Assembly (NCBI RefSeq): GCF_016615815.1
Contig: NZ_CP067112.1
Span: 806,001-870,000 of the forward strand
Reading direction: 5' to 3'
DNA length: 64,000 nt
Source: Luteimonas sp. MC1572
GTDB lineage: Bacteria; Pseudomonadota; Gammaproteobacteria; Xanthomonadales; Xanthomonadaceae
Both the position numbers and the translations under genes were made by a program. Numbering within the stretch: position 1 is the first letter of the stretch; each line of letters starts with the position of its first letter. Under the pieces are notes generated by a model. That model ran no database searches. It was not told the origin of the DNA and was given only the letters and a program-made list of their open reading frames with translations. Positions 10,776 to 19,082 of this stretch are shown here, in pieces.

Positions 10776-12665
10776 TCAGGCGGGCGCGCCCAGCAGCACC
10801 CGGTTCATCCGCTGCACGAACGCCGCCGGGTCATCCAGCTGCGCGCCGGCGGTGATCTCGGCCTGCTCGAGCAGCAGGTTGGCGAGGTCGGCGGCCTTGC
10901 CGTCGTCGGCCTCGGCTCCCAGGCGGGCGAGCAGCGCGTGTCCGGGATTCACCTCGAGCGTCGGCTTGCTCTCCGGAACGTCCTGTCCCGCCTCGCGCAG
11001 CAGGCGCGCGAAATGCGGAGCCACCTCGTGATCCGACAGCACCAGGCATGAGGGCGAATCGGTGAGGCGCGCGGACACCTTCACGTCGGCCACGCGCTCG
11101 CCCAGCAGCGCCTTGATGCGCGCAACCAGCGGACCGGCGGCCTTGCCGGCTTCCTCCTGCTGCTTCCTGGCGGCGTCGTCCAGCGGCAGTTCGCCCTTGG
11201 CGACGCTCTGCAGCGTCTTTCCGGCGTATTCGCGCAGGTAGCCGAGCATCCATTCGTCGATGCGGTCGGACATCAGCAGCACTTCGATGTCGCGTGCGTT
11301 GAATGCCTCCAGCTGCGGGCTGCCCGCGGCGGCGGCGTGGCTGTCTGCGGTGACGTACCAGATGGTGTCCTGGCCCGCGGCCATGCGCCCGACGTAGTCG
11401 TCCAGCGCCACGCTGCGCGCCGCGCCTTCGCCGCGGGTCGAGGCGAAGCGCAGCAGTTTCGCGATGCGCTCGCGGTTTTCATGGTCTTCGGCGATGCCTT
11501 CCTTGAGCGTGTTGCCGAAGGCCTTGATGAAGGTCTCGAACTTCGCCGCGTCGGTGCGCGCCAGGCCTTCGATCAGGTCGAGCACGCGCTTCACGCAGCT
11601 GGCGCGGATGCGCTCGAACTGGCGGTTGTGCTGCAGCAGCTCGCGGCTGACATTGAGCGGCAGGTCGTCGGCGTCGACCACGCCGCGCACGAAGCGCAGG
11701 TAGTTCGGCAGCAGCTCTTCGGCGGCGTCCATCACGAACACGCGCTTGATGTAGAGCTTCAGCCCCTTGCGTTCGTCGCGGCCGCCCATCATCAGGTCGA
11801 ACGGCGGCTGCGCGGGCAGGTAGAGCAGGGTGGTGAAGCTCTGGTTGCCCTCGACGCGGTTGTGGCTCCACGCCAGCGCGTCGTTGAAGTCGTGGCCGAG
11901 CGACTTGTAGAAGCCCTGGTAGTCCTCATCGCTGATTTCCGCCTTGGGCTTGGTCCACAGCGCGGACGCGGAGTTGACGGTCTCCCACGTGGCTTCGGCT
12001 GTCTCGGCGTCGTCGCCGGTCTTGTCCGCCGGCATGCGGATCGGGAAGGCGACGTGGTCGGAGTAGCGCTGGATCAGCGAGCGGATGCGCCAGCTGTCGA
12101 GGAACTCGTCCTCGCCGTCCTTCAGGTGCAGCACCACGCGCGTGCCACGCGCCGGCAGTTCCACGGTATCGAGCGTGTACTCGCCCTGGCCGGTGCTTTC
12201 CCACTTCACGCCTTCGCCCGCATCCGCGCCGGCGCGGCGGGTCAGCACGGTGACGCGGTCGGCGACCACGAACGCCGAGTAGAAGCCCACGCCGAACTGG
12301 CCGATCAGGCGCGCGTCGGCCTTCTGCTCGGCGGCCATCGCCGCCAGGAACCGGCGCGTGCCGGAGCTGGCGATGGTGCCGATATTGGCGACCACCTCGT
12401 CGCGGCCCATGCCGATGCCGTTGTCGGCGATGGTGATGGTGCGCGCCGCGCGGTCAACGCTCACCTCGATGCGCAGCTCGCCGTCGCCGGCGGCAAGGTC
12501 CGGGTCGGCGATCGCCTCGAAGCGCAGCTTGTCGCAGGCATCCGACGCGTTGGAGACCAGCTCGCGCAGGAACACTTCCTTGTGCGAGTACAGCGAGTGG
12601 GTCACCAGGTGCAGGACCTGGGCGACTTCGGCTTCGAACGGGCGGGTTTCGGTGGTATCGGTCAT
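10776..12665 (-). CDS. htpG: Chaperone protein HtpG (bacterial Hsp90)
   Basis: ATP-dependent dimeric cytosolic chaperone, 629 residues. The N-terminal GHKL ATPase domain shows FLRELVSNASDACDKLRF with Glu35 and Asn39 in the positions that catalyse hydrolysis and hold ATP/Mg, then DNGIGM and GQFGVGFYSAF. The middle domain contains the NVSRELLQ segment around residue 350, followed by the C-terminal dimerisation domain. The start at 12665 gives MTDTTETRPFEAEVAQ, the family N-terminus; the reading frame stays open 67 codons further upstream, but that part shows no conservation. It runs convergently toward the glucan synthase gene, with only 19 bp between the stops. A 88-bp gap separates it from the His-rich secreted protein encoded upstream on the same strand. 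Confidence 0.97.
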   Translation of the reverse strand: MTDTTETRPFEAEVAQVLHLVTHSLYSHKEVFLRELVSNASDACDKLRFEAIADPDLAAGDGELRIEVSVDRAARTITIADNGIGMGRDEVVANIGTIASSGTRRFLAAMAAEQKADARLIGQFGVGFYSAFVVADRVTVLTRRAGADAGEGVKWESTGQGEYTLDTVELPARGTRVVLHLKDGEDEFLDSWRIRSLIQRYSDHVAFPIRMPADKTGDDAETAEATWETVNSASALWTKPKAEISDEDYQGFYKSLGHDFNDALAWSHNRVEGNQSFTTLLYLPAQPPFDLMMGGRDERKGLKLYIKRVFVMDAAEELLPNYLRFVRGVVDADDLPLNVSRELLQHNRQFERIRASCVKRVLDLIEGLARTDAAKFETFIKAFGNTLKEGIAEDHENRERIAKLLRFASTRGEGAARSVALDDYVGRMAAGQDTIWYVTADSHAAAAGSPQLEAFNARDIEVLLMSDRIDEWMLGYLREYAGKTLQSVAKGELPLDDAARKQQEEAGKAAGPLVARIKALLGERVADVKVSARLTDSPSCLVLSDHEVAPHFARLLREAGQDVPESKPTLEVNPGHALLARLGAEADDGKAADLANLLLEQAEITAGAQLDDPAAFVQRMNRVLLGAPA

Positions 12666-12753
12666 GGCGGTCCGTGCTGCATGTGGAGACAGCCCCGGGA
12701 GATGGGCTTGGTCGCGCAAAACCCAAGCCCCGCGCCGCGCGCCGGCGTTGCGC

Positions 12754-13293
12754 TCAGTCGAGGCCGTCGTCGCCGTGCCCGCCGTCGTCGGCGGCGGCTT
12801 CCGGGTCGTCGAACAGCCGGGCGTAGTCGGCCACCGCGGCGCGCATGTCGGCCACCGGCGCGGCACTGGCCGGGTCGGCGCGCAGGGCCTGCGTGCCCGC
12901 CATCAGCCGCGCCAGGATGCCGTGCAGGGCAACGTCGGGCTCCGCGTCCAGCTTGCAGTTGGCGAACATGTATTCGATCGCGTCATCGATGTCGCCGGCC
13001 AGCACGAGCACGTTGGATTCGCCCAGGTGCCCCATTTCGTGATGCGCGAGACCGGTCATCGCTTCGCGCACGCGTGCCATCCCTTCGATCAGCGGCGCGT
13101 CCGGGGTCCATTGCACGTGGCCGGCGGGGACGTCGGTGGCTGCGTCGGCCGCATGGGCATCGTGCGCGGCGGGGCGGCCCTGCGTGGCATGCGCCGCATG
13201 GCCATCGTGGCGGTCCTGCGCCGCGGCGGCGGCGGGAGTCAGGGCCAGGCCCAGGGCGAGGGCCAACGTGGCGGCGGCAAGGACGTGTCTCAT
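12754..13293 (-). CDS. His-rich secreted protein (DnrO-like), 179 aa
   Basis: MRHVLAAATLALALGLALTP followed by AAAAAQ is a clear Sec signal peptide, so the protein is exported to the periplasm. The next 35 residues are rich in His, Ala and Asp (DRHDGHAAHATQ, HDAHAADAA), which suggests metal binding. The conserved core starts at VQWTPDAPLIEGMARVREAM and continues LAHHEMGHLGE, a pattern I associate with the family called DnrO-like in xanthomonads; the function of that family is not established. Start chosen at 13293 because it begins exactly at the signal peptide; an in-frame codon at 13323 would add ten residues. Lies 88 bp upstream of htpG on the same strand, so co-transcription is possible but not shown. 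Confidence 0.8.
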   Translation of the reverse strand: MRHVLAAATLALALGLALTPAAAAAQDRHDGHAAHATQGRPAAHDAHAADAATDVPAGHVQWTPDAPLIEGMARVREAMTGLAHHEMGHLGESNVLVLAGDIDDAIEYMFANCKLDAEPDVALHGILARLMAGTQALRADPASAAPVADMRAAVADYARLFDDPEAAADDGGHGDDGLD

Positions 13294-13401
13294 GGCTGGC
13301 TCCGGTGGAGAAAGATCGCACACGGATGTTAGGCGCTATGGAGCGCGTGCCCCTGATCGGGGTCAAGCGCGCAGCAGTCAGCCTGCCGACCGCCATGTCC
13401 C

Positions 13402-13430
13402 TATTCATAAATCGCCGTCCGTGCTACAAT
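13402..13430 (+). promoter_or_regulatory. Predicted sigma-70 promoter
   Basis: TACAAT at 13425-13430 is a close match to the -10 consensus. The AT-rich TATTCA at 13402-13407 sits 17 bp upstream as a weak -35. The local sequence is strikingly AT-rich for this genome. It faces the small gene starting at 13463 and lies in the 169-bp gap after the divergent His-rich protein gene. Confidence 0.5.
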
Positions 13431-13462
13431 GCGCACCGCAAGTCGTTGTAAACATTGAATTT

Positions 13463-13735
13463 ATGGAGGAAACAATCAAAAACTACCTGAAGCAAACGCT
13501 CCTGTCCCTGATCCCCGCCGGCCACCGTCGCAGCCGGTCCATGCGTGCCCGCACCGCGCAGGCCGCCAGCCGCATCACCCGCATCCAGACGGGCATGCCG
13601 CCGCCGCATTCCACGCCGGTCCACGGCACGCTGGCGCGCCGTCGCGACCCGCACCACGGCTACGGCCGCAGCCACTACCTGCCAGGACCGCTGCGCGATG
13701 CACGCGTCGCCCGGCAGATGTTCCGGATCACCTGA
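13463..13735 (+). CDS. Small basic protein of unknown function, 90 aa
   Basis: The ATG at 13463 follows a good -10 box by about 33 bp and opens MEETIKNYLKQTLLSLIPAG, a short amphipathic helix, followed by a very Arg/His-rich, Pro-containing tail (HRRSRSMRARTA, RRRDPHHGYGRSHYLPG). Third codon positions are strongly G/C after the first dozen codons, as in neighbouring genes, which favours real coding. The GGAGG at 13465-13469 lies inside the first codons and is not a ribosome site for this ATG, so translation signals are odd. No family recognised. The basic composition would suit nucleic-acid binding, but that is only inference. It ends 82 bp before the permease gene. Confidence 0.45.
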   Translation: MEETIKNYLKQTLLSLIPAGHRRSRSMRARTAQAASRITRIQTGMPPPHSTPVHGTLARRRDPHHGYGRSHYLPGPLRDARVARQMFRIT

Positions 13736-13817
13736 CCCCCCGGCCCTTGTGACCTGGGCCATTGCCCGGGCTCGGCGCGGCGGCGTAGTGTGGCCGGTCG
13801 TCCCCACGAGCCGTCGA

Positions 13818-15353
13818 ATGTCCCGCGAAGCCGCCGCCAAGGCCAGTCCGTTCCGGAGCCTGCTCCGCACCAAGTCCATCGAGCAGTCCATCGCCGACGC
13901 CGCCGAACCCGGCCGCCAGCTCAAGCGCTCGCTGACCGCCTGGGACCTGATGATCCTCGGCGCGGCGGTGGCGGTGGGCGCCGGCATCTTCTCGGTCGGC
14001 GCGCGCGCAGCGGGTGATTTCGCCGGCCCGGCGGTGATGCTGTCGTTCGTGCTGGCGGCGGTGACCTGCGGCCTGGCGATCATGTGCTACGCCGAGTTCG
14101 CCTCCACCATCCCGGTGGCGGGCAGCGCCTACACCTACACCTACGCCACGCTCGGCGAGTTCCTGGCGTGGATCATCGGCTGGGACCTCATCCTGGAGCT
14201 GCTCACCGCGGGTGCGGTGATCGCCAAGTACTGGGGCATCTACCTCGGCATGGTGTTCGAGCTGTTCGAGATACACATCCCGACCACGGTCAGCCTGTTC
14301 GGGCTGTCGATGGACTGGGGCCCGCTGGTGATCGTGGGCGTGTTCACCGCGCTGCTGATCCAGGGCACCAAGATGTCGGCGCGGGTCAACAACGTGTTCA
14401 CCCTGATCAAGATCGGCATCGTGCTGTTCGTGATCGTGGTCGGCCTGAGCTACCTGAAGCTCGAGAATTTCACCCCGTTCGTTCCGCCGTCCGCGCCCAC
14501 CGGCGGCGGTGCGGCGGATGTCTGGTCGCAGTCGCTGTTCTCGTGGGCCACGGGCGCCGTGCCGGCGAAGTACGGCATTCCCGGCGTGCTGTCGGGCGCG
14601 GCGCTGGTGTTCTTCGCCTTCATCGGCTTCGACGTGGTGGCCACCTCCGCCGAGGAGGTCAAGAACCCGCAGCGCACGCTGCCGCTGGGCATCTTCGGCG
14701 GCCTGGCGCTGGTCACCGTGCTGTACCTGCTGGTGGCGCTGGCCCTGACCGGGATGGTGCCGTACACGGTGCTGGCCGAGGCCGAGAACCCGTCGCTGGC
14801 GACGGCCTTCGTCGCGGTCGGCGCGGGATGGGCGGCACAGGTGATCTCGGTCGGCATCCTGATCGGCCTGACCACCGTGATCATGGTGTTGCTGATGGGC
14901 CTGTCGCGCGTGCTGCTGGCCATGAGCCGCGACGGCCTGCTGCCGCGCTGGCTGAGCGTGACCTCCGAGACGCACCGCACGCCGGTGCGGCTGCAGTTGA
15001 TCTGCGGCGCGGCGGTCGCCCTGCTGGCCGGCTTCACCCAGGTCGAGATCCTCGAGGAGATGATCAACATCGGCACGCTGTCGGCGTTCGTGCTGGTCAG
15101 CATCGCGGTGGTGGTGCTGCGGCGCACGCGCCCGGACCTGCCGCGCGCGTTCCGGGTGCCGTTCTCGCCGGTGCTGCCGATCGTCTCGGCGGTGCTGTGC
15201 TTCTACCTGATGCTCAACCTCACCACGCTCACCTGGGTGCGCTTCGTGGTGTGGCTGCTGGTCGGCACGGCGGTGTACTTCGCCTATGGCCGCCGGCACT
15301 CGCGCGTCGGGCTGCGCGCGCGCGGCGAGCTGCCGGTCGACGAGGCGCGCTGA
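13818..15353 (+). CDS. APC-superfamily amino-acid permease
   Basis: Inner-membrane transporter, 511 residues, with the predicted 12-14 hydrophobic segments of the amino acid-polyamine-organocation family. The first segment carries LMILGAAVAVGAGIFSVGAR, the glycine-rich unwound helix that binds the substrate backbone in this family, and YAEFASTIPVAGSAYTYTYA follows. The intact ATSAEEVKNPQRTLPLGI segment between helices is typical of cationic amino-acid transporter (CAT/YfnA-like) members, so cationic or broad amino-acid uptake is a likely role; the substrate cannot be read from sequence. ATG at 13818 yields MSREAAAKASPFRSLLRTKS, a usual N-terminus for this subgroup; upstream in-frame sequence is non-conserved. 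The MOSC gene follows within 40 bp and may be co-transcribed. Confidence 0.92.
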   Translation: MSREAAAKASPFRSLLRTKSIEQSIADAAEPGRQLKRSLTAWDLMILGAAVAVGAGIFSVGARAAGDFAGPAVMLSFVLAAVTCGLAIMCYAEFASTIPVAGSAYTYTYATLGEFLAWIIGWDLILELLTAGAVIAKYWGIYLGMVFELFEIHIPTTVSLFGLSMDWGPLVIVGVFTALLIQGTKMSARVNNVFTLIKIGIVLFVIVVGLSYLKLENFTPFVPPSAPTGGGAADVWSQSLFSWATGAVPAKYGIPGVLSGAALVFFAFIGFDVVATSAEEVKNPQRTLPLGIFGGLALVTVLYLLVALALTGMVPYTVLAEAENPSLATAFVAVGAGWAAQVISVGILIGLTTVIMVLLMGLSRVLLAMSRDGLLPRWLSVTSETHRTPVRLQLICGAAVALLAGFTQVEILEEMINIGTLSAFVLVSIAVVVLRRTRPDLPRAFRVPFSPVLPIVSAVLCFYLMLNLTTLTWVRFVVWLLVGTAVYFAYGRRHSRVGLRARGELPVDEAR

Positions 15354-15391
15354 GCGGCGGCATGCCGCCGCCCGCGGACCGGCACGGACCG

Positions 15392-16186
15392 ATGCGACTT
15401 TCCGGCATCCACGTCTATCCGCTGAAGTCGGCGGCGGGGATCGAACTCGCGGACGCGGTGGTCGAGCGTCGCGGCCTGCGCCACGACCGGCGCTGGATGG
15501 CCGTCGACGCCGCCGGCAAGTGCGTCACCGGTCGCGAACTCCCGCGTCTGACCCTGGTGCGCGCAACGCCCGCGGCCGATGGCCTGGTGTTGGAAGCCCC
15601 CGGCATGCCGCGGCTGCATGCGGCGATGCCGGTCGACGCCGCCACGCTCGCGGTGGATGTGTGGGACAGCAGGCTGCGCGCGCCGCTGCTCGGCGCGGAG
15701 GCCGAAGCCTGGCTGTCGACGTTCCTCGGCACGCCGCTGCGCCTGGTGCACATGGATGCCGCTGCGACGCGCGCCGTGACCTCGTCGCGGGCCATGTCGG
15801 GCGACGTGGTGAGCTTCGCCGATGCCTTTCCGGTGCTGCTGCTGTCGCAGGCATCGCTGGACGGCCTCAACGCACGCCTGGCGTCGCCGGTGTCGATGCA
15901 GCGCTTCCGTCCCAACCTGGTGGTCGATGGCGTGCCCGCGCACGCTGAGGACGGCTGGGCGCGGATCCGCATCGGCGAGGTGGAGTTCGACGTGGCGGAG
16001 CCCTGCGTGCGTTGCGTGTTCACCACGGTCGACCCGCTGCGTGGCGAGCGTGACCCCGGCGGCGAGCCGCTGCGCACGCTGATCGGCTACCGGCGTACGC
16101 CGGACGGCGTGGCCTTCGGGCAGCTGCTGTTGCCGCGCTCGGCGGGGACGGTGCGCCGCGGCGACCGCGTCGACGTGCTGCGCTGA
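15392..16186 (+). CDS. MOSC domain protein (YcbX/MARC-like)
   Basis: 264 residues with an N-terminal MOSC beta-barrel starting at LSGIHVYPLKSAAGIELADA and a C-terminal MOSC domain. RFRPNLVVDG and the EPCVRCVFTTVD segment hold the conserved cysteines that bind the molybdenum cofactor in YcbX and the mitochondrial MARC reductases. Members reduce N-hydroxylated bases and similar substrates with electrons from a partner; unlike E. coli YcbX, this protein has no C-terminal 2Fe-2S ferredoxin domain, so the electron donor must be separate. Start at 15392 fits the family; an in-frame ATG at 15362 would add ten residues. Located 38 bp after the permease stop, with no obvious functional link. Confidence 0.9.
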   Translation: MRLSGIHVYPLKSAAGIELADAVVERRGLRHDRRWMAVDAAGKCVTGRELPRLTLVRATPAADGLVLEAPGMPRLHAAMPVDAATLAVDVWDSRLRAPLLGAEAEAWLSTFLGTPLRLVHMDAAATRAVTSSRAMSGDVVSFADAFPVLLLSQASLDGLNARLASPVSMQRFRPNLVVDGVPAHAEDGWARIRIGEVEFDVAEPCVRCVFTTVDPLRGERDPGGEPLRTLIGYRRTPDGVAFGQLLLPRSAGTVRRGDRVDVLR

Positions 16187-16228
16187 CCAGGGCCCGCGGC
16201 CGGCTCCGTACGCGCGACGCGTGTTGTT

Positions 16229-16885
16229 TCAGCGGCCGAGGCGGTTGATCTCCGCGTTCTCCAGGACCGGCGGCGGTTCCGGATCGCGCAGCACGGCCAG
16301 CATCGCGCGCCCGACGCGTCGGGTATCCGTCACCAGGCCGGGCAGGACACGCATGCCGAGGCCCATCAACGGGCCAAGGACCGGGTACACGGCGGCCAGC
16401 GCGGCATGTGGCGAGTGTTCGCCGCCGACTGGCTGGATGCCGCCGGTGCGCAGCATCACGGTGCGGATCGGCAACGCGGCCAGCGCCTGTTCGGCCTCGC
16501 CCTTGACGCGCAACTGCATGACCCGGCTACGCGGATCGCTGCCAAGGCCGGAGATGTACACGAAGGTCATGCCCGGGTTGCGTTCGGCCAGGGTGCGCGC
16601 GACGTTGAGGGTGAGGTCGACGGTGACCCGGCGGTATTCGGCCTCCGGCGTGCCCAGTGGTGGCGCGCCGGCGCAGTACAGGCAGCCGTCGAAGGGCTGC
16701 AATCGCGCGGCCACGGCATCGAGGTCGGCGAAGTCGGGCGCCAGGATGTCCTCCACCCTGGCATCGGTGACGCCGCAGGCGCGGCGGCCGAGTGCCGCGA
16801 CATGGGTCACGTCATCGGCGGCCAGGCATTCGCGCAGCACGCCCTGGCCGACGAGGCCGGTGGCGCCGGTAATCAGGATGCGCAT
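16229..16885 (-). CDS. NAD(P)-binding Rossmann-fold protein (epimerase/NmrA-like)
   Basis: 218 residues starting MRILITGATGLVGQGVLREC, the classical GxxGxxG dinucleotide-binding loop of short-chain dehydrogenase-like epimerases. A second signature, TFVYISGLGSDP, sits at the position of the catalytic strand, and RVKGEAEQALAAL follows like the YxxxK helix, but with RVKG in place of the usual tyrosine motif. It therefore more closely resembles the atypical HIM1/NmrA-like proteins than active sugar epimerases. Start at 16885 begins right at the Rossmann fold. Transcribed convergently to the MOSC gene (43 bp between the stops). Substrate unknown. Confidence 0.85.
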   Translation of the reverse strand: MRILITGATGLVGQGVLRECLAADDVTHVAALGRRACGVTDARVEDILAPDFADLDAVAARLQPFDGCLYCAGAPPLGTPEAEYRRVTVDLTLNVARTLAERNPGMTFVYISGLGSDPRSRVMQLRVKGEAEQALAALPIRTVMLRTGGIQPVGGEHSPHAALAAVYPVLGPLMGLGMRVLPGLVTDTRRVGRAMLAVLRDPEPPPVLENAEINRLGR

Positions 16886-17089
16886 GCGGGTTCCCGGATT
16901 GGGCGTCCCCGCACCATCCCGCCGATCGGCGCGTGCGTCAACGCCGGCTGCACATCGCCGGCTAACGGGAGTTCGCCCGATTCGCGGTTGCCGGGCGGGC
17001 CGGATGTCTCCGTCAACTGCGGCGCGTGACGCTAGGATGACTCTTGAAGGATTCCGCAAGCGGGAGTCACGACAAGAAGGACAGAGGCG

Positions 17090-17590
17090 ATGAGTCAGTC
17101 GAACGTCTGGTGGAGAACGATCCTGGCGGTCTGCCTTGCGGCAACACTCGCTGGGATCTGCTCGACGGCAACGCCTGCCCTGAAACGTGTCAAGGCATCA
17201 GAGCTGGGTGCCGAGCAGCGTAAAGACCTGGAGACGTTGATCGAGGATCAGGTTCGCGAGCGCCTTGAACTGGAATCCAGTGCACGGATGCTCAATGGCT
17301 TGCGCCTGGACCGGTCGGAAAACACGGTGATCGTGGATCTGTCCGCTGCGTTCCTGCCGACGGGCGTGAACCATGTCACGGCCGCACTTGAAGATCGCCT
17401 GCATGTCATCGCGACGGGCGTTCTTTGGCTCGTGGAGAACGATCTGGGATTGTCCTTGACGGGCGTCCACTTCACGTTCGATGGGAAGCCTCTCTCCTGG
17501 TATTACCCGGACGATTATCCTGACGAGACAGCGCCTTCGGAGCATGGCACAGGGCTCGGACCGCCGGACGGCGCAACTACAACGCGCTGA
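17090..17590 (+). CDS. Secreted protein of unknown function, 166 aa
   Basis: Begins MSQSNVWWRTILAVCLAATL and continues to a plausible signal-peptidase site after STATPA, so export is likely. The mature part has one compact domain: ENTVIVDLSAAFLP, then ALEDRLHVIATGVLWLVEN, GVHFTFDGKPLSWY. The strand-helix-strand pattern with VDLS and F-DG resembles GerMN-type domains, but this is a weak impression. The ribosome site (GAAGGACAGAGG at 17075-17086) is good. Codon use is visibly less G/C-biased than in the surrounding genes, which hints at recent acquisition. Its last 14 bases overlap the end of the convergent dbpA gene. Confidence 0.75.
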   Translation: MSQSNVWWRTILAVCLAATLAGICSTATPALKRVKASELGAEQRKDLETLIEDQVRERLELESSARMLNGLRLDRSENTVIVDLSAAFLPTGVNHVTAALEDRLHVIATGVLWLVENDLGLSLTGVHFTFDGKPLSWYYPDDYPDETAPSEHGTGLGPPDGATTTR

Positions 17591-18959
17591 CCCGGAACTT
17601 CCGTCCCTTGATCTTGCCCTCGCGCAGCCGCGCCAGCGCGTTGGCGGCCTGAGCGCGGGCAATGGCCACGTAGGACCGCGTGGCCAGCACGTCGATCTTG
17701 CCGATCGCGGCCACCGCCAGCCCGGCATCGCCGGTCAGCGCGCCGACGATGTCGCCCGGGCGCAGCTTGTCGGTCTTGCCGGCATCGATGCGCAGGGTGG
17801 CCATCGCGGCGCGCGGCACGCCCTTCGGCTTGCCGGTCACCGGCTGCGCGCGGTCACGCGGCAGGGTGCGGAACTGGTGGTCCTCGATCGCGTTCATGCG
17901 CGGCACCTCGCGCGGCGTGCAGATGGTGATGGCGATGCCGCCACGCCCGGCGCGGCCTGTGCGGCCGATGCGGTGCAGGTAGGTGTCGGGATCCGACGGC
18001 ACGTCGTAGTTCACCACCGCGGCGAGGTCCTCGATGTCGAGGCCGCGCGCGGCGACATCGCTCGCCACCAGCACGTTGCAGCTGCGGTTGGCGAAGCGCA
18101 TCAGGGTCTCGGCGCGGTCGCGCTGCTCCATGTCGCCGTGCAGCGCCAGCGCGTCGAAGCCGTAGTGGGCGAGCGATGCCGCCACTTCGTCCACGTCGCG
18201 GCGCATGTTGCAGAACACCACGCAGGATTCGGGGCGGTGCTCCAGCAGCAGCGCCGCCAGCAGCGGCGCCTTGCGCTCGGGGTCGGCCTCCACCACCACC
18301 TGGTTGATCGCCGGCGCGTCGGCGGCGCCGCGGATGCTGACTTCCGCCGGGTTGCGCAGCGTGGCCTTGGCCAGGGTGCGGATGGCCTCCGGGAACGTGG
18401 CCGAGAACAGCAGGCGCTGGCTGCCGGCGGGAATGCGGCGCGCGATGTCGCGGATCTGGTCCTCGAAGCCCATGTCGAGCATGCGGTCGGCCTCGTCCAG
18501 CACGAAGCCGAGCACGCCGCCAAGCTGCAGCGCGTCGCCGCGCAGCAGCTCCTGGATGCGGCCGGGCGTGCCCACCACCACGTGTGGTGCATGCGCGAGC
18601 GAGGCCAGCTGCGGCGCCAGCGGAATGCCGCCGCACAGCACCGACACCTTCACGTTGGGCACGCCCAGCGCGAGCCTGCGCAGCTGGCCGCCGACCTGCT
18701 CGGCCAGTTCGCGCGTGGGGCACAGCACCAGCGCCTGCGTGCGCACCGCGGTCGGGTCGAGCCGCTGCAGCAGGCCGAGCCCGAACGCCGCGGTCTTGCC
18801 GCTGCCGGTCGGGGCCTGGGCAATGACGTCGCGGCCCTCGAGGATCGGCGGCAGCGACTGCGCCTGCACCGGCGTCATCGCGGTGTAGCCGAGTGCCTCC
18901 ACCCCGAGCAGCAGGGCGGGCGGGAGGGAAAGGGTGGAGAAAGCGAGGGATGTGTCCAT
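17577..18959 (-). CDS. dbpA: ATP-dependent RNA helicase DbpA
   Basis: DEAD-box helicase of 460 residues, the usual DbpA size (457 in E. coli). Motifs in order: Q motif region (GYTAMTPVQAQSLP), Walker A APTGSGKT, PTRELA, TPGRI, DEAD in FVLDEADRMLDMGF, SAT in LLFSATFPE, then the second RecA lobe with VASDVAARGLDIEDL and HRIGRTGRAGRGG. The last 75 or so residues (ATLRIDAGKTDKLRPGDIVGAL through GKIKGRKFRVSAL) form the DbpA-specific RRM-like domain that binds hairpin 92 of 23S rRNA in the characterised enzyme, so a role in large-subunit ribosome assembly is expected. Start at 18959 (MDTSLAFSTLSLPPALL) fits the family. Overlaps the 17090 gene tail-to-tail by 14 bp. Confidence 0.96.
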   Translation of the reverse strand: MDTSLAFSTLSLPPALLLGVEALGYTAMTPVQAQSLPPILEGRDVIAQAPTGSGKTAAFGLGLLQRLDPTAVRTQALVLCPTRELAEQVGGQLRRLALGVPNVKVSVLCGGIPLAPQLASLAHAPHVVVGTPGRIQELLRGDALQLGGVLGFVLDEADRMLDMGFEDQIRDIARRIPAGSQRLLFSATFPEAIRTLAKATLRNPAEVSIRGAADAPAINQVVVEADPERKAPLLAALLLEHRPESCVVFCNMRRDVDEVAASLAHYGFDALALHGDMEQRDRAETLMRFANRSCNVLVASDVAARGLDIEDLAAVVNYDVPSDPDTYLHRIGRTGRAGRGGIAITICTPREVPRMNAIEDHQFRTLPRDRAQPVTGKPKGVPRAAMATLRIDAGKTDKLRPGDIVGALTGDAGLAVAAIGKIDVLATRSYVAIARAQAANALARLREGKIKGRKFRVSAL

Positions 18960-19082
18960 GCCGCCATGATCGCAGCATTCGGTCTTTGGCCCGTGGACAA
19001 TCTTGTGCAACATCCGCCTGGTGGGCCCGGGGCCCGCAGGAACGGTACATTCCCGCGGAGACCATTGGAGAGGACTTCGACC

